Source: an uncultured Oscillospiraceae bacterium (lineage in GTDB: Bacteria; Bacillota; Clostridia; Oscillospirales; Ruminococcaceae). Taken from it: 11,428 bases of DNA. The notes below the pieces were generated by a model. That model saw only the letters and a program-made list of their open reading frames with translations. It searched no databases and was not told where the DNA came from. Within the stretch, counting starts at the first letter, position 1. The number at the start of each line of letters is the position of its first letter. Location of the stretch: the NCBI GenBank assembly GCA_900555435.1, contig USLH01000073.1, forward strand, positions 1 to 11,428, read 5' to 3'. The position numbers and the translations under genes are program-made. This document shows positions 5,167 to 11,428 of the stretch, piece after piece.

Positions 5167-8100
5167 ATGGCAAGAAAAATGAAAACCATGGACGGTAACA
5201 ACGCTGCGGCTCACGTTTCCTATGCGTATACCGACCTTGCCGCAATCTACCCCATTACGCCTTCTTCCGTTATGGCAGAAGTCACCGACAAATGGGCTGC
5301 CGAAGACAAGAAGAACATCTTCGGCGAAAGAGTCCGCGTCGTTGAGATGCAGTCCGAGGCCGGTGCTTCCGGTACCGTTCACGGCTCTCTGTCCGCCGGC
5401 GCCCTGACCACCACCTTTACCGCTTCTCAGGGCCTGCTGCTGATGATCCCCAATATGTACAAGATGGCCGGCGAGCTGCTGCCCGCAGTCATCAACGTTT
5501 CCGCCCGTGCTCTGGCAAGCCACGCACTGTCCATCTTCGGCGACCACTCCGACGTGTATGCCTGCCGTCAGACCGGTTTTGCAATGCTCTGCGAAGGCAG
5601 CCCCCAGGAAGTTATGGATCTGACCCCCGTGGCCCACTGTTCCGCCATCAAGGGCCGGGTTCCCTTCTTAAACTTCTTCGATGGCTTCCGCACCTCTCAT
5701 GAGCTGCAGAAGATCGAGGTCTGGGATTACGCAGACCTGAAGGACATGGTCGACATGGACGCCGTTCAGGCGTTCCGCAACCGGGCTTTGAACCCCAACC
5801 ATCCTGTTCTCCGGGGCACCGCTCAGAACCCTGACATCTTCTTCCAGGCTCGTGAGGCCTGCAACTCCTACTACGATGCAGTTCCCACCATCGTCGAGGA
5901 GTACATGGGCAAGGTCAATGCCAAGCTGGGCACCGACTATCAGCTCTTCAACTACTACGGCGCTGCAGACGCCGAGCACGTCATCGTGGCGATGGGCTCT
6001 GTCTGCGACACCATCGAGGAGACCATCGACTACCTGAACGCCAAGGGCGGCAAGTTCGGCCTGGTGAAGGTTCGTCTGTATCGGCCTTTCTCCGCCGCTC
6101 ACCTGATCTCCGCTATCCCGGACAGCGTGAAGCAGATTTCCGTTCTGGACCGGACCAAAGAGCCCGGCGCTCTGGGCGAGCCTCTGTGGCTGGACGTGGT
6201 TGCCGCTCTGAAGGGCAGCAAGTTCGACGCAGTCCCCGTGTACAGCGGACGGTACGGCCTGGGCTCCAAGGACACCACTCCTGCTCAGATCGTTGCAGTT
6301 TACAACAACACCGAGAAGAAGCACTTCACCATCGGCATCGAGGACGATGTGACCCACCTGTCCCTGCCTCTGGGCGAGAATCCCGACACCACTCCTGCCG
6401 ACATCATCAGCTGCAAGTTCTGGGGTCTGGGCTCTGACGGCACCGTCGGCGCCAACAAGAACTCCATCAAGATCATCGGCGACCACACCGATATGAACGC
6501 ACAGGCGTACTTCGCTTACGACTCCAAGAAGTCCGGCGGCGTTACCATTTCTCACCTGCGCTTCGGCAAATCCAAGATCAAATCCACCTACCTCATCAAT
6601 ATGGCGAACTTCGTGGCCTGCCACAACCCCGCTTACATCACCAAGTTCCCCATCGTTGAAGACGTAAAGCCCGGCGGCGTGTTCCTGCTGAACTGCCAGT
6701 GGTCCGACGAGGAGCTGGAGCAGCACCTCCCCGGCCAGGTGAAACGCTACATTGCCAACAACGATGTGAAGTTCTACACCATCGACGGCATCAAGATCGG
6801 CAAGGAGATTGGCCTGGGCGGACGCATCAACACCGTTTTACAGTCTGCTTTCTTCAAGCTCGCCAACATCCTGCCCGCTGAGGACGCCATCAAGTACATG
6901 AAGGACGCTGCCACCGCTTCTTACTCCAAGAAGGGCGAGGCCATCGTCAAGATGAACCATGACGCCATCGACGCCGGCGCTAAGGGCGTTCACGAAGTGA
7001 AGATCCCCGAGAGCTGGAAGACCGCTCCCGATACCGACAACACCGTGAAAGCTACCGGCTCCCGGAAAGATCTGGTCGATTTCGTCAATGACATCGTCAT
7101 CCCCGTCAACGATCAGAAAGGCGATCGTCTGCCTGTTTCCACCTTCATGGGCGACCGCACGGACGGCACCTTCCCTCAGGGCACCGCTGCTTACGAAAAG
7201 CGGGGCATCGCTGTGGATGTTCCTTCCTGGATCCCCGAGAACTGCATCCAGTGCGGCTTCTGCTCCTTCGTCTGCCCCCACGCCGTTGTCCGCCTCTTCG
7301 CTATGAACGAGGATGAGGCTGCCAAGGCTCCCGCCTCCGTGAAGAGCCTGCCCATGACCGGCATGGCTGATAAGAAGTTCTCCGTCGGCATCTCCGTGAT
7401 GGACTGCACCGGCTGCGGCATCTGCGCCTCTGTCTGCCCCGGCAAGAAGGGCGAGAAGGCTCTGGTCATGAAGTCTCTGGACAGCCAGAAGGAAGAGCAG
7501 GAGAGCTACAACTACCTGTTCGATCTGCCTGAGAAGGCGGACGTTGCCGAGAAGTTCAAAGAGAACACCGTCAAGGGCTCTCAGTTCAAGCAGCCCCTGC
7601 TGGAGTTCTCCGGCGCCTGCGCAGGCTGCGGCGAGACTCCTTACGCCAAGCTGGTCACCCAGCTTTACGGCGATCGGATGTACATTGCCAACGCCACCGG
7701 CTGCTCCTCTATCTGGGGCGGTTCCGCACCTGCCACTCCTTACACGGTCAACAAGTACGGCTTCGGCCCCGCTTGGGCCAACTCCCTGTTTGAGGACAAC
7801 GCTGAGTACGGCTATGGCATGTTCTTAGCTCAGGAGACCATCCGCAACAGCGCTGCCCGCCTGACCCGGGAGCTGATCGCCATCGACTACTGCGACGCCG
7901 ATCTGAAGGCTGCCGGCCAGAAGTGGCTGGACACCATGGATGAGAGCGCTCTGAACGCTCTGGCCGCTCAGAACTTTGTGAAGGGACTCAAAGAGTGCGT
8001 GGTGGACGGCTGCGATTGCGAAGCCTGCACCAAGGCTCGGGAGATCCTTGCCAAGAAGGATTACCTGAACAAGAAGTCCGTCTGGATCTTCGGCGGCGAC

Positions 8101-8724
8101 GGCTGGGCTTATGACATCGGCTTCGGCGGCGTGGACCATGTCCTTGCTTCCCGCCAGAATGTCAACATCCTGGTCTTTGATACCGAGGTGTACTCCAACA
8201 CCGGCGGACAGTCCTCCAAGTCCACTCCTACCGGCGCTATCGCTCAGTTCGCTGCTGCCGGCAAGGAAGTGAAGAAGAAAGACCTGGCTGCCATCGCCAT
8301 GAGCTATGGCTACATCTACACCGCTCAGGTGTCCATGGGCGCCGACAAGAATCAGTGCCTGAAGGCCATGATCGAGGCCGAGAGCTATCAGGGCCCGTCT
8401 CTGATCATCGCTTATGCTCCCTGCATCAACCACGGCATCAAGGGCGGCATGATCCATGCTCAGGAAGAGGAGAAGAAGGCTGTGGATGCCGGCTACTGGC
8501 ATCTGTTCCGGTACGATCCTCGTCTGGCTGCCGAGGGCAAGAACCCCTTCCATCTGGACAGCAAGAAGCCGACCATGTCTTACGAAGACTTCATCATGAA
8601 CGAAGTCCGTTACAATGCGCTGGCTCGCTCCAACCCCGATCGGGCAAAAGAGCTGTTTGCTATCGCTGAGAAGACTGCAGCAGACAAGTACGAGCGTCTG
8701 GTTCGTATGTCTGAGGCTGAGTAA
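5167..8724 (+). CDS. nifJ: Pyruvate:ferredoxin (flavodoxin) oxidoreductase, single-chain
   Basis: Cytoplasmic enzyme converting pyruvate and CoA to acetyl-CoA and CO2 with reduction of ferredoxin; the central step of anaerobic pyruvate breakdown. The start is ATG at 5167, 7 nt after AAGGAGG (5153-5159); the frame continues upstream to 5056 but without a ribosome binding site. The 1185 residues match the homodimeric bacterial form. Visible landmarks: YPITPSS with Thr31 and NVSAR with Arg114, matching the pyruvate-contacting residues known from the Desulfovibrio africanus enzyme; a two-cluster ferredoxin domain (Cys693, 696, 699, 703 and Cys747, 750, 753, 757); proximal-cluster cysteines 818, 821, 846 and 1086; and the thiamine diphosphate/Mg motif GDG (977-979) with YSNTGGQ (Asn1011). 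An additional cysteine group lies at 944, 949, 951 and 954. Codon choice is strongly biased to C-ending codons, consistent with high expression. It is monocistronic, between its own promoter and a strong terminator. Confidence 0.97.
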   Translation: MARKMKTMDGNNAAAHVSYAYTDLAAIYPITPSSVMAEVTDKWAAEDKKNIFGERVRVVEMQSEAGASGTVHGSLSAGALTTTFTASQGLLLMIPNMYKMAGELLPAVINVSARALASHALSIFGDHSDVYACRQTGFAMLCEGSPQEVMDLTPVAHCSAIKGRVPFLNFFDGFRTSHELQKIEVWDYADLKDMVDMDAVQAFRNRALNPNHPVLRGTAQNPDIFFQAREACNSYYDAVPTIVEEYMGKVNAKLGTDYQLFNYYGAADAEHVIVAMGSVCDTIEETIDYLNAKGGKFGLVKVRLYRPFSAAHLISAIPDSVKQISVLDRTKEPGALGEPLWLDVVAALKGSKFDAVPVYSGRYGLGSKDTTPAQIVAVYNNTEKKHFTIGIEDDVTHLSLPLGENPDTTPADIISCKFWGLGSDGTVGANKNSIKIIGDHTDMNAQAYFAYDSKKSGGVTISHLRFGKSKIKSTYLINMANFVACHNPAYITKFPIVEDVKPGGVFLLNCQWSDEELEQHLPGQVKRYIANNDVKFYTIDGIKIGKEIGLGGRINTVLQSAFFKLANILPAEDAIKYMKDAATASYSKKGEAIVKMNHDAIDAGAKGVHEVKIPESWKTAPDTDNTVKATGSRKDLVDFVNDIVIPVNDQKGDRLPVSTFMGDRTDGTFPQGTAAYEKRGIAVDVPSWIPENCIQCGFCSFVCPHAVVRLFAMNEDEAAKAPASVKSLPMTGMADKKFSVGISVMDCTGCGICASVCPGKKGEKALVMKSLDSQKEEQESYNYLFDLPEKADVAEKFKENTVKGSQFKQPLLEFSGACAGCGETPYAKLVTQLYGDRMYIANATGCSSIWGGSAPATPYTVNKYGFGPAWANSLFEDNAEYGYGMFLAQETIRNSAARLTRELIAIDYCDADLKAAGQKWLDTMDESALNALAAQNFVKGLKECVVDGCDCEACTKAREILAKKDYLNKKSVWIFGGDGWAYDIGFGGVDHVLASRQNVNILVFDTEVYSNTGGQSSKSTPTGAIAQFAAAGKEVKKKDLAAIAMSYGYIYTAQVSMGADKNQCLKAMIEAESYQGPSLIIAYAPCINHGIKGGMIHAQEEEKKAVDAGYWHLFRYDPRLAAEGKNPFHLDSKKPTMSYEDFIMNEVRYNALARSNPDRAKELFAIAEKTAADKYERLVRMSEAE

Positions 8725-8735
8725 GAGCTGAATTG

Positions 8736-8771
8736 AAACCTCCCGGAGTGCTATGCATTCCGGGAGGTTTT
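8736..8771 (+). terminator. Intrinsic terminator of the oxidoreductase gene
   Basis: AAACCTCCCGGA (8736-8747) pairs perfectly with TCCGGGAGGTTT (8759-8770), and three further pairs, one a G-U wobble, can extend the stem to leave a CTATG loop. T residues follow (TTTT, 8768-8771). It lies 11 nt after the stop codon at 8722-8724. Confidence 0.9.
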
Positions 8772-8878
8772 GCGTCTTGAGAGAGTTTTTGGCTGCGGCA
8801 GGGAATATTCCTTCCACCGGGCCTTCGGACGCAGCGAGAACTGCCGGTTGCAGGACTGGCGGGAAGAAAACTTATAAG
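8772..8878 (+). ncRNA. Candidate structured RNA between two terminators
   Basis: No gene is evident here. Two stem-loops can be drawn: GCTGCG (8792-8797) with CGCAGC (8830-8835), enclosing the palindrome GGAATATTCC (8802-8811) and a small CCG/CGG hairpin; and CTGCCGGT (8841-8848) with ACTGGCGG (8855-8862), two G-U pairs, loop TGCAGG. A terminator follows at 8879-8920. Consecutive stems ending in a terminator are how small RNAs look, but I see no good promoter for it, so a processed 3' UTR or simple read-through protection is equally possible. It matches no RNA family I can name. Confidence 0.3.
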
Positions 8879-8920
8879 AAACGGGTCGGGAGAGGCGTGT
8901 TCTTCCGATCCGTTTTGTTT
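8879..8920 (+). terminator. Second intrinsic terminator downstream of the oxidoreductase gene
   Basis: ACGGGTCGGGAG (8881-8892) pairs with CTTCCGATCCGT (8902-8913) over 12 bp, including two G-U wobbles; AA at 8879-8880 can also pair with the T run TTTTGTTTT (8913-8921). The loop is 9 nt. It lies just upstream of the next promoter, isolating the lipid operon from upstream transcription. Confidence 0.75.
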
Positions 8921-8933
8921 TCGACAGTTTTCA

Positions 8934-8962
8934 TTGCAAAATGGGGAAAGCTGTGGTAAAAT
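8934..8962 (+). promoter_or_regulatory. Extended -10 promoter of the glucosyltransferase-plsY operon
   Basis: TTGCAA (8934-8939) and TAAAAT (8957-8962) are separated by 17 bp, with TG at 8954-8955 (TGGTAAAAT). The predicted transcript start, near 8969, is about 40 nt before the ATG at 9007 and downstream of the terminator at 8879-8920. Confidence 0.7.
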
Positions 8963-9006
8963 AAAAAGAAGAAAAGCTCCGGACGAAAAAGGAAAGGCGG
9001 TATTTT

Positions 9007-10107
9007 ATGAAGGTCCTGATTCTATCCTGCAACACAGGGCAGGGACACAATACGGCCGGAAAAGCAATTTTGGAGACGTTTACTGCCCGGGGCGTTGACT
9101 GCACCATGATGGATACGCTGCGATTGGCGGGCGAGGACGTTTCCCGGAAGGTATCCGGGGCATACTGTGGGCTGACCACTCATTTTCCCAGAGGGTTCGG
9201 ATGGCTTTACAAGGCAGGCAGTGCGATCAGCAACGACCGGGTGAAGTCCCCGGTTTATTATGCGAATACGACTTATGCCCGATATTTACTGGAGGTGATC
9301 CACGAAGGCGGGTATGACCGGGTGGTGATGCCCCATCTGTTTCCGGCGGAGGCGCTGACCTGGCTGCGGCGCCGGGGAGATCTGGATGTTCCCACTTACG
9401 TTGTGGGAACGGATTATACCTGCATCCCCTTTTGGGAAGAAACAGAAATGGATCATTATCTGATTCCCCACAAGGATCTGGTGGCGGAGTTTGTGAAGAA
9501 GGGCGTACCGGAGGAGAAGCTCGTTCCTACGGGGATCCCGGTTTCGGCCCGGTTCCGGACGCATGCATCGAAGGAGGAAGCCAGAGAGCAATTAGGGCTG
9601 CCCCAGGGGAAGACAATCTACCTGGTCATGACCGGAAGCATGGGCTTTGGAAACGCCGCCGATATTGGAAAAGCGCTGCTGCAAAGAGGCGGCGCGGTCT
9701 GCCTCCTGGGAGGGAACAACCGGAAGATGAAGGATGGGCTGCGGAAGCAGTTCGGCGAGAATCCCCGGATGATGGTTCTGGACTTTACCGATCAGGTGAG
9801 CCTTTATATGGACGCCTGCGACGTGGTCTTGACCAAACCCGGCGGGCTGACCAGTACGGAGGCTGCGGTGAAGAACGTCCCTCTGGTCCACACGGCGCCC
9901 ATTCCCGGATGCGAGACCATCAATGCAAAGTTTTTCTTGAAGCGGGGAATGTCCCTCTGCGGGATGGATCCCGGAAGGGCGGCAGCGGCGGCTTTCCGGC
10001 TGGCGCAGGACAAGGAGCTTCAGGAGCGGATGAAGGAGGCTCAGCGGCGGGAAGTCAATCCTTTTGCTGCGGATGAGATCTGCGACCGGGTCACGGCCGG
10101 GATCTGA
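9007..10107 (+). CDS. Processive diacylglycerol glucosyltransferase-like protein (GT28, MGDG synthase type)
   Basis: Probable membrane-associated glycosyltransferase that adds sugar from a UDP-sugar to diacylglycerol, making glycolipids and possibly the lipid anchor of lipoteichoic acid. The 366 residues have the two-domain GT-B layout of the UgtP/MGDG synthase family. The N-terminal acceptor domain opens with MKVLILSCNTGQGHNTA; the G-x-G-H motif at residues 11-14 is characteristic. The C-terminal nucleotide-sugar domain includes TGSMGFG (209-215) and KPGGLTSTEAA (277-287), the usual donor-binding segment. There is no transmembrane helix, as expected for this peripheral family. The start ATG has AAAGGCGG 6 nt upstream. 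The next gene, a PlsY-family acyltransferase, begins 17 nt after the stop, so the pair is probably co-transcribed and serves membrane lipid synthesis. Sugar and acceptor cannot be fixed from sequence; I leave the symbol blank because ugtP is only one member of the family. Confidence 0.87.
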   Translation: MKVLILSCNTGQGHNTAGKAILETFTARGVDCTMMDTLRLAGEDVSRKVSGAYCGLTTHFPRGFGWLYKAGSAISNDRVKSPVYYANTTYARYLLEVIHEGGYDRVVMPHLFPAEALTWLRRRGDLDVPTYVVGTDYTCIPFWEETEMDHYLIPHKDLVAEFVKKGVPEEKLVPTGIPVSARFRTHASKEEAREQLGLPQGKTIYLVMTGSMGFGNAADIGKALLQRGGAVCLLGGNNRKMKDGLRKQFGENPRMMVLDFTDQVSLYMDACDVVLTKPGGLTSTEAAVKNVPLVHTAPIPGCETINAKFFLKRGMSLCGMDPGRAAAAAFRLAQDKELQERMKEAQRREVNPFAADEICDRVTAGI

Positions 10108-10124
10108 AGGAAGGAGGAGTCGGT

Positions 10125-10742
10125 ATGCCTTGGCCGTTGATCGGATTCGTTGCGGCGGGGTTCTTTTCCGGAAGCATTTTATACAGCCTGATCCTCCCCA
10201 AATGGATCAAGGGTGTGGATATTGTAGCCGTCAGCGACGACCACAATCCCGGCACCGCCAACGCCATGAAGTATGCAGGAAAACTGGTGGGGAGCCTTTG
10301 TCTTATCTGCGATCTGGGGAAGGGATTTTTCCCGGTGTGGATCGCCGCCCAGTTCTTGCCGGTAGGGGCGTTCTCCTTTGCGCTGGTGATGGCAGCGCCT
10401 GTGATGGGCCATGCCTTTTCCCCCATGCTGCGGGGAAGAGGGGGAAAGGCCATCGCCGCTACTTTCGGGGTGCTGCTGGGACTGCTCCCTTATTGGCAGC
10501 CGGTGGCGATCTTAGTGGTGCTTTACATCTTCTTCTCAGTGGTGGTGGTGATCCGGCCCCACCGGCTGCGGACCATCTGGACCTTTACTCTGTTTGCGGC
10601 GGGGTGCCTGCTTTTTTGCAAGGCGGCGTCCATCGTGATCGGGTGCGTTGCCATTTCGGCGGTGGTGCTCTGCCGGCATCTTTCCCCGGCTCCAGACGAA
10701 GCGGGGCGGGAGCTGGTGGTTTTGGGAAGGAAGATCCGTTGA
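10125..10742 (+). CDS. plsY: PlsY-family glycerol-3-phosphate acyltransferase (divergent)
   Basis: Integral membrane enzyme of the family that transfers an acyl group from acyl-phosphate to glycerol 3-phosphate, giving lysophosphatidate, the first step of phospholipid synthesis. The 205 residues are of normal length and carry about five to seven hydrophobic segments. The three PlsY motifs are recognisable but altered: SGS (14-16); DDHNPGTAN (37-45) in place of the usual GSGNPGATN; and GHAFSP (94-99) with GRGGKAIA (103-110) in place of GH..P....KGGKGVA. DLGKG (62-66) is also kept. The start ATG follows AAGGAGG (10111-10117) by 7 nt. It is the second gene of the glucosyltransferase operon. A paralogue specialised for glycolipid precursors or another acyl acceptor is conceivable given the motif changes; family membership is solid, the exact substrate is not. 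Confidence 0.82.
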   Translation: MPWPLIGFVAAGFFSGSILYSLILPKWIKGVDIVAVSDDHNPGTANAMKYAGKLVGSLCLICDLGKGFFPVWIAAQFLPVGAFSFALVMAAPVMGHAFSPMLRGRGGKAIAATFGVLLGLLPYWQPVAILVVLYIFFSVVVVIRPHRLRTIWTFTLFAAGCLLFCKAASIVIGCVAISAVVLCRHLSPAPDEAGRELVVLGRKIR

Positions 10743-10768
10743 TTTTCGGGGATTTTTGCAATAACCCC

Positions 10769-10797
10769 TTGCGGAACAGAAGAAAATATGGTATACT
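10769..10797 (+). promoter_or_regulatory. Extended -10 promoter of secG
   Basis: TTGCGG (10769-10774) and TATACT (10792-10797) are separated by 17 bp, with TG at 10789-10790 (TGGTATACT). The -35 matches at only three positions, so the TGN extension probably carries recognition. The leader would run from about 10804 to 10871 and contains a short GCCCG/CGGGC hairpin (10815-10832). Confidence 0.7.
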
Positions 10798-10871
10798 ATA
10801 AGAACGAATCGTTTGCCCGGTTCTGTGCGGGCGTTTGAGTCTATACAATAAATTGCGGAGGGTCAAAAAAG

Positions 10872-11123
10872 ATGAATGTTTTCGAGATTATCGGCGGCTC
10901 CATCCTGCTGATTGCCTGCATCATTCTGGTCATTCTCGTTATGCTGCAGGAGAGCAAGACCAATGGTGCGCAGTCTTTGACCGGCGGTTTTTCCGACTCC
11001 TATCTGGGGAAGAATTCCGGGCGGACGCTGGATGCCATGCTGGCGAAGATCACGAAGTATGCGGCGATCGCATTTTTCGTGATAACACTTCTGGTCAGCA
11101 TCTTTACCGTTTACATCAAGTAA
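10872..11123 (+). CDS. secG: Preprotein translocase subunit SecG
   Basis: Small membrane subunit of the SecYEG protein-conducting channel, assisting SecA-driven export across the cytoplasmic membrane. The 83-residue length and the layout are those of SecG: a first hydrophobic helix (about residues 5-25, IIGGSILLIACIILVILVML), a conserved glycine-rich connecting loop that includes QESKTNGAQSLTGG, and a second helix (about 60-81) ending at the C-terminus. The ATG at 10872 is preceded by GGAGG (10857-10861). It has its own extended -10 promoter and a downstream terminator, so it is probably transcribed alone or with limited read-through into the next gene. Confidence 0.95.
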   Translation: MNVFEIIGGSILLIACIILVILVMLQESKTNGAQSLTGGFSDSYLGKNSGRTLDAMLAKITKYAAIAFFVITLLVSIFTVYIK

Positions 11124-11178
11124 GAGGAAAGAACAAAGCGGGGCTGTCTTGATCGGACGGGGGCGTGGTTTCTGCTGC

Positions 11179-11208
11179 GCCGCCGGGGGTCGGGGCGGCT
11201 CTTTTTTT
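11179..11208 (+). terminator. Intrinsic terminator between secG and the ybaK-like gene
   Basis: GCCGCC (11179-11184) pairs with GGCGGC (11194-11199) around a 9-nt G-rich loop, followed after TC by seven T (11202-11208). The stem is short but all G-C. The T run ends only 9 nt before the ATG at 11218. Confidence 0.75.
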
Positions 11209-11217
11209 ATCAGGAAA

Positions 11218-11428
11218 ATGAACAAGCAGGAAACGTATCGGTTTTTAAAGGAGCACGGAATCTCCTGCGAAATCACCGAGCATAAGGCGGTCTTCAATAT
11301 GGAGGAGCTGGATTCGGTAGCGCTTCCCTATCCGGAGTGGGACGCCAAAAACCTCTTTGTCCGGGACGACAAGAAGCGGAACTCTTATTTGATCGCCGTC
11401 AAGGGCGACAAGCGGGTGGATCTGAAGG
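11218..11428 (+). CDS. YbaK/ProX-type prolyl-tRNA editing protein, 3' partial
   Basis: Predicted free-standing aminoacyl-tRNA deacylase of the YbaK/ProX (prolyl-tRNA synthetase-associated) fold, which hydrolyses wrongly charged tRNA such as Ala-tRNA(Pro). Only the first 70 residues are present before the window ends; the full family length is about 160. Seen here: a N-terminal MNKQETYRFLKEHGI helix, TEHKAVFNMEEL, the LPYPEWDAKNLFVRDDKKRN segment (residues about 36-55), and LIAVKGDKRVDLK with the conserved lysine-containing strand. These match my memory of the ProX subfamily closely. The ATG at 11218 follows AGGA (11212-11215) closely. The start codon lies 9 nt after a terminator T run, and no clear promoter is visible between that and secG. 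Confidence 0.85.
   Translation, partial: MNKQETYRFLKEHGISCEITEHKAVFNMEELDSVALPYPEWDAKNLFVRDDKKRNSYLIAVKGDKRVDLK

Noticed and set aside
5668..6726. 352-codon antisense frame within the oxidoreductase gene
   Set aside because: It is a shadow of biased codon usage on the coding strand; no ribosome binding site and no family resemblance. The same applies to the other long antisense frames at 2038-2715, 2893-3618 and 7825-8817.
8753..8959. 68-codon frame on the + strand after the oxidoreductase gene
   Set aside because: It begins inside the terminator stem, has no ribosome binding site, and crosses a second terminator and a promoter.
10748..10770. GGGG/CCCC inverted repeat after plsY as a terminator
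   Set aside because: The stem has two internal mismatches and no following T run, and it overlaps the -35 region of the secG promoter.
10064..10801. 245-codon + frame overlapping the whole plsY gene
   Set aside because: The product is rich in arginine, glycine and cysteine without any motif, whereas the overlapping frame has clear PlsY motifs, membrane helices and a ribosome binding site.

Overview
The window reads as a chromosomal segment of an anaerobic, fermentative Bacillota bacterium, most likely a GC-rich Clostridia member of the Oscillospiraceae/Ruminococcaceae kind. The evidence is a V/A-type ATPase, a large single-chain pyruvate:ferredoxin oxidoreductase, strong AGGAGG-type ribosome binding sites, a processive glycolipid glucosyltransferase and PlsY-type acylation. 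All recognised genes are on the + strand. The genus assignment is an inference from gene content and style, not from any search.

Layout: (1) 1-3759 is the 3' end of a V-type ATPase operon, with subunits A (5' truncated by the window edge), B and D translationally close-packed and closed by an intrinsic terminator at 3765-3802. (2) 3803-4566 holds two small genes of unknown function: a 63-residue soluble protein, then a four-helix membrane protein of about 140 residues. The second is driven by a textbook TTGACA/TATAAT promoter, which shows that the longest reading frame overstates its start. (3) 4567-5166 has no gene. It contains a decayed partial copy of the membrane-protein gene's 3' end, a 16-nt repeat in three copies, an extended -10 promoter and a hairpin-rich leader of about 180 nt. 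(4) 5167-8724 is the 1185-residue pyruvate:ferredoxin oxidoreductase, followed by a perfect-stem terminator. (5) 8772-8933 has no gene but holds three successive stem-loops, the last a second terminator. (6) 9007-10742 is a two-gene membrane-lipid operon: a diacylglycerol glucosyltransferase-like GT and a divergent PlsY-family acyltransferase. (7) 10872-11123 is secG with its own promoter and a terminator. (8) 11218-11428 is the 5' part of a YbaK/ProX-type prolyl-tRNA editing protein, cut by the window edge.

The genes are mostly housekeeping: pyruvate oxidation to acetyl-CoA with reduced ferredoxin, ion-coupled ATP synthesis or hydrolysis, membrane phospholipid and glycolipid synthesis, protein export and tRNA quality control. 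I see no mobile element, CRISPR array, tRNA, rRNA or defence-type cassette. I do not see an obvious new multi-gene system. The features most worth a second look are non-coding: the structured leader of the oxidoreductase gene, the stem-loop cluster between the tandem terminators, and the degenerate duplication at 4687-4791.
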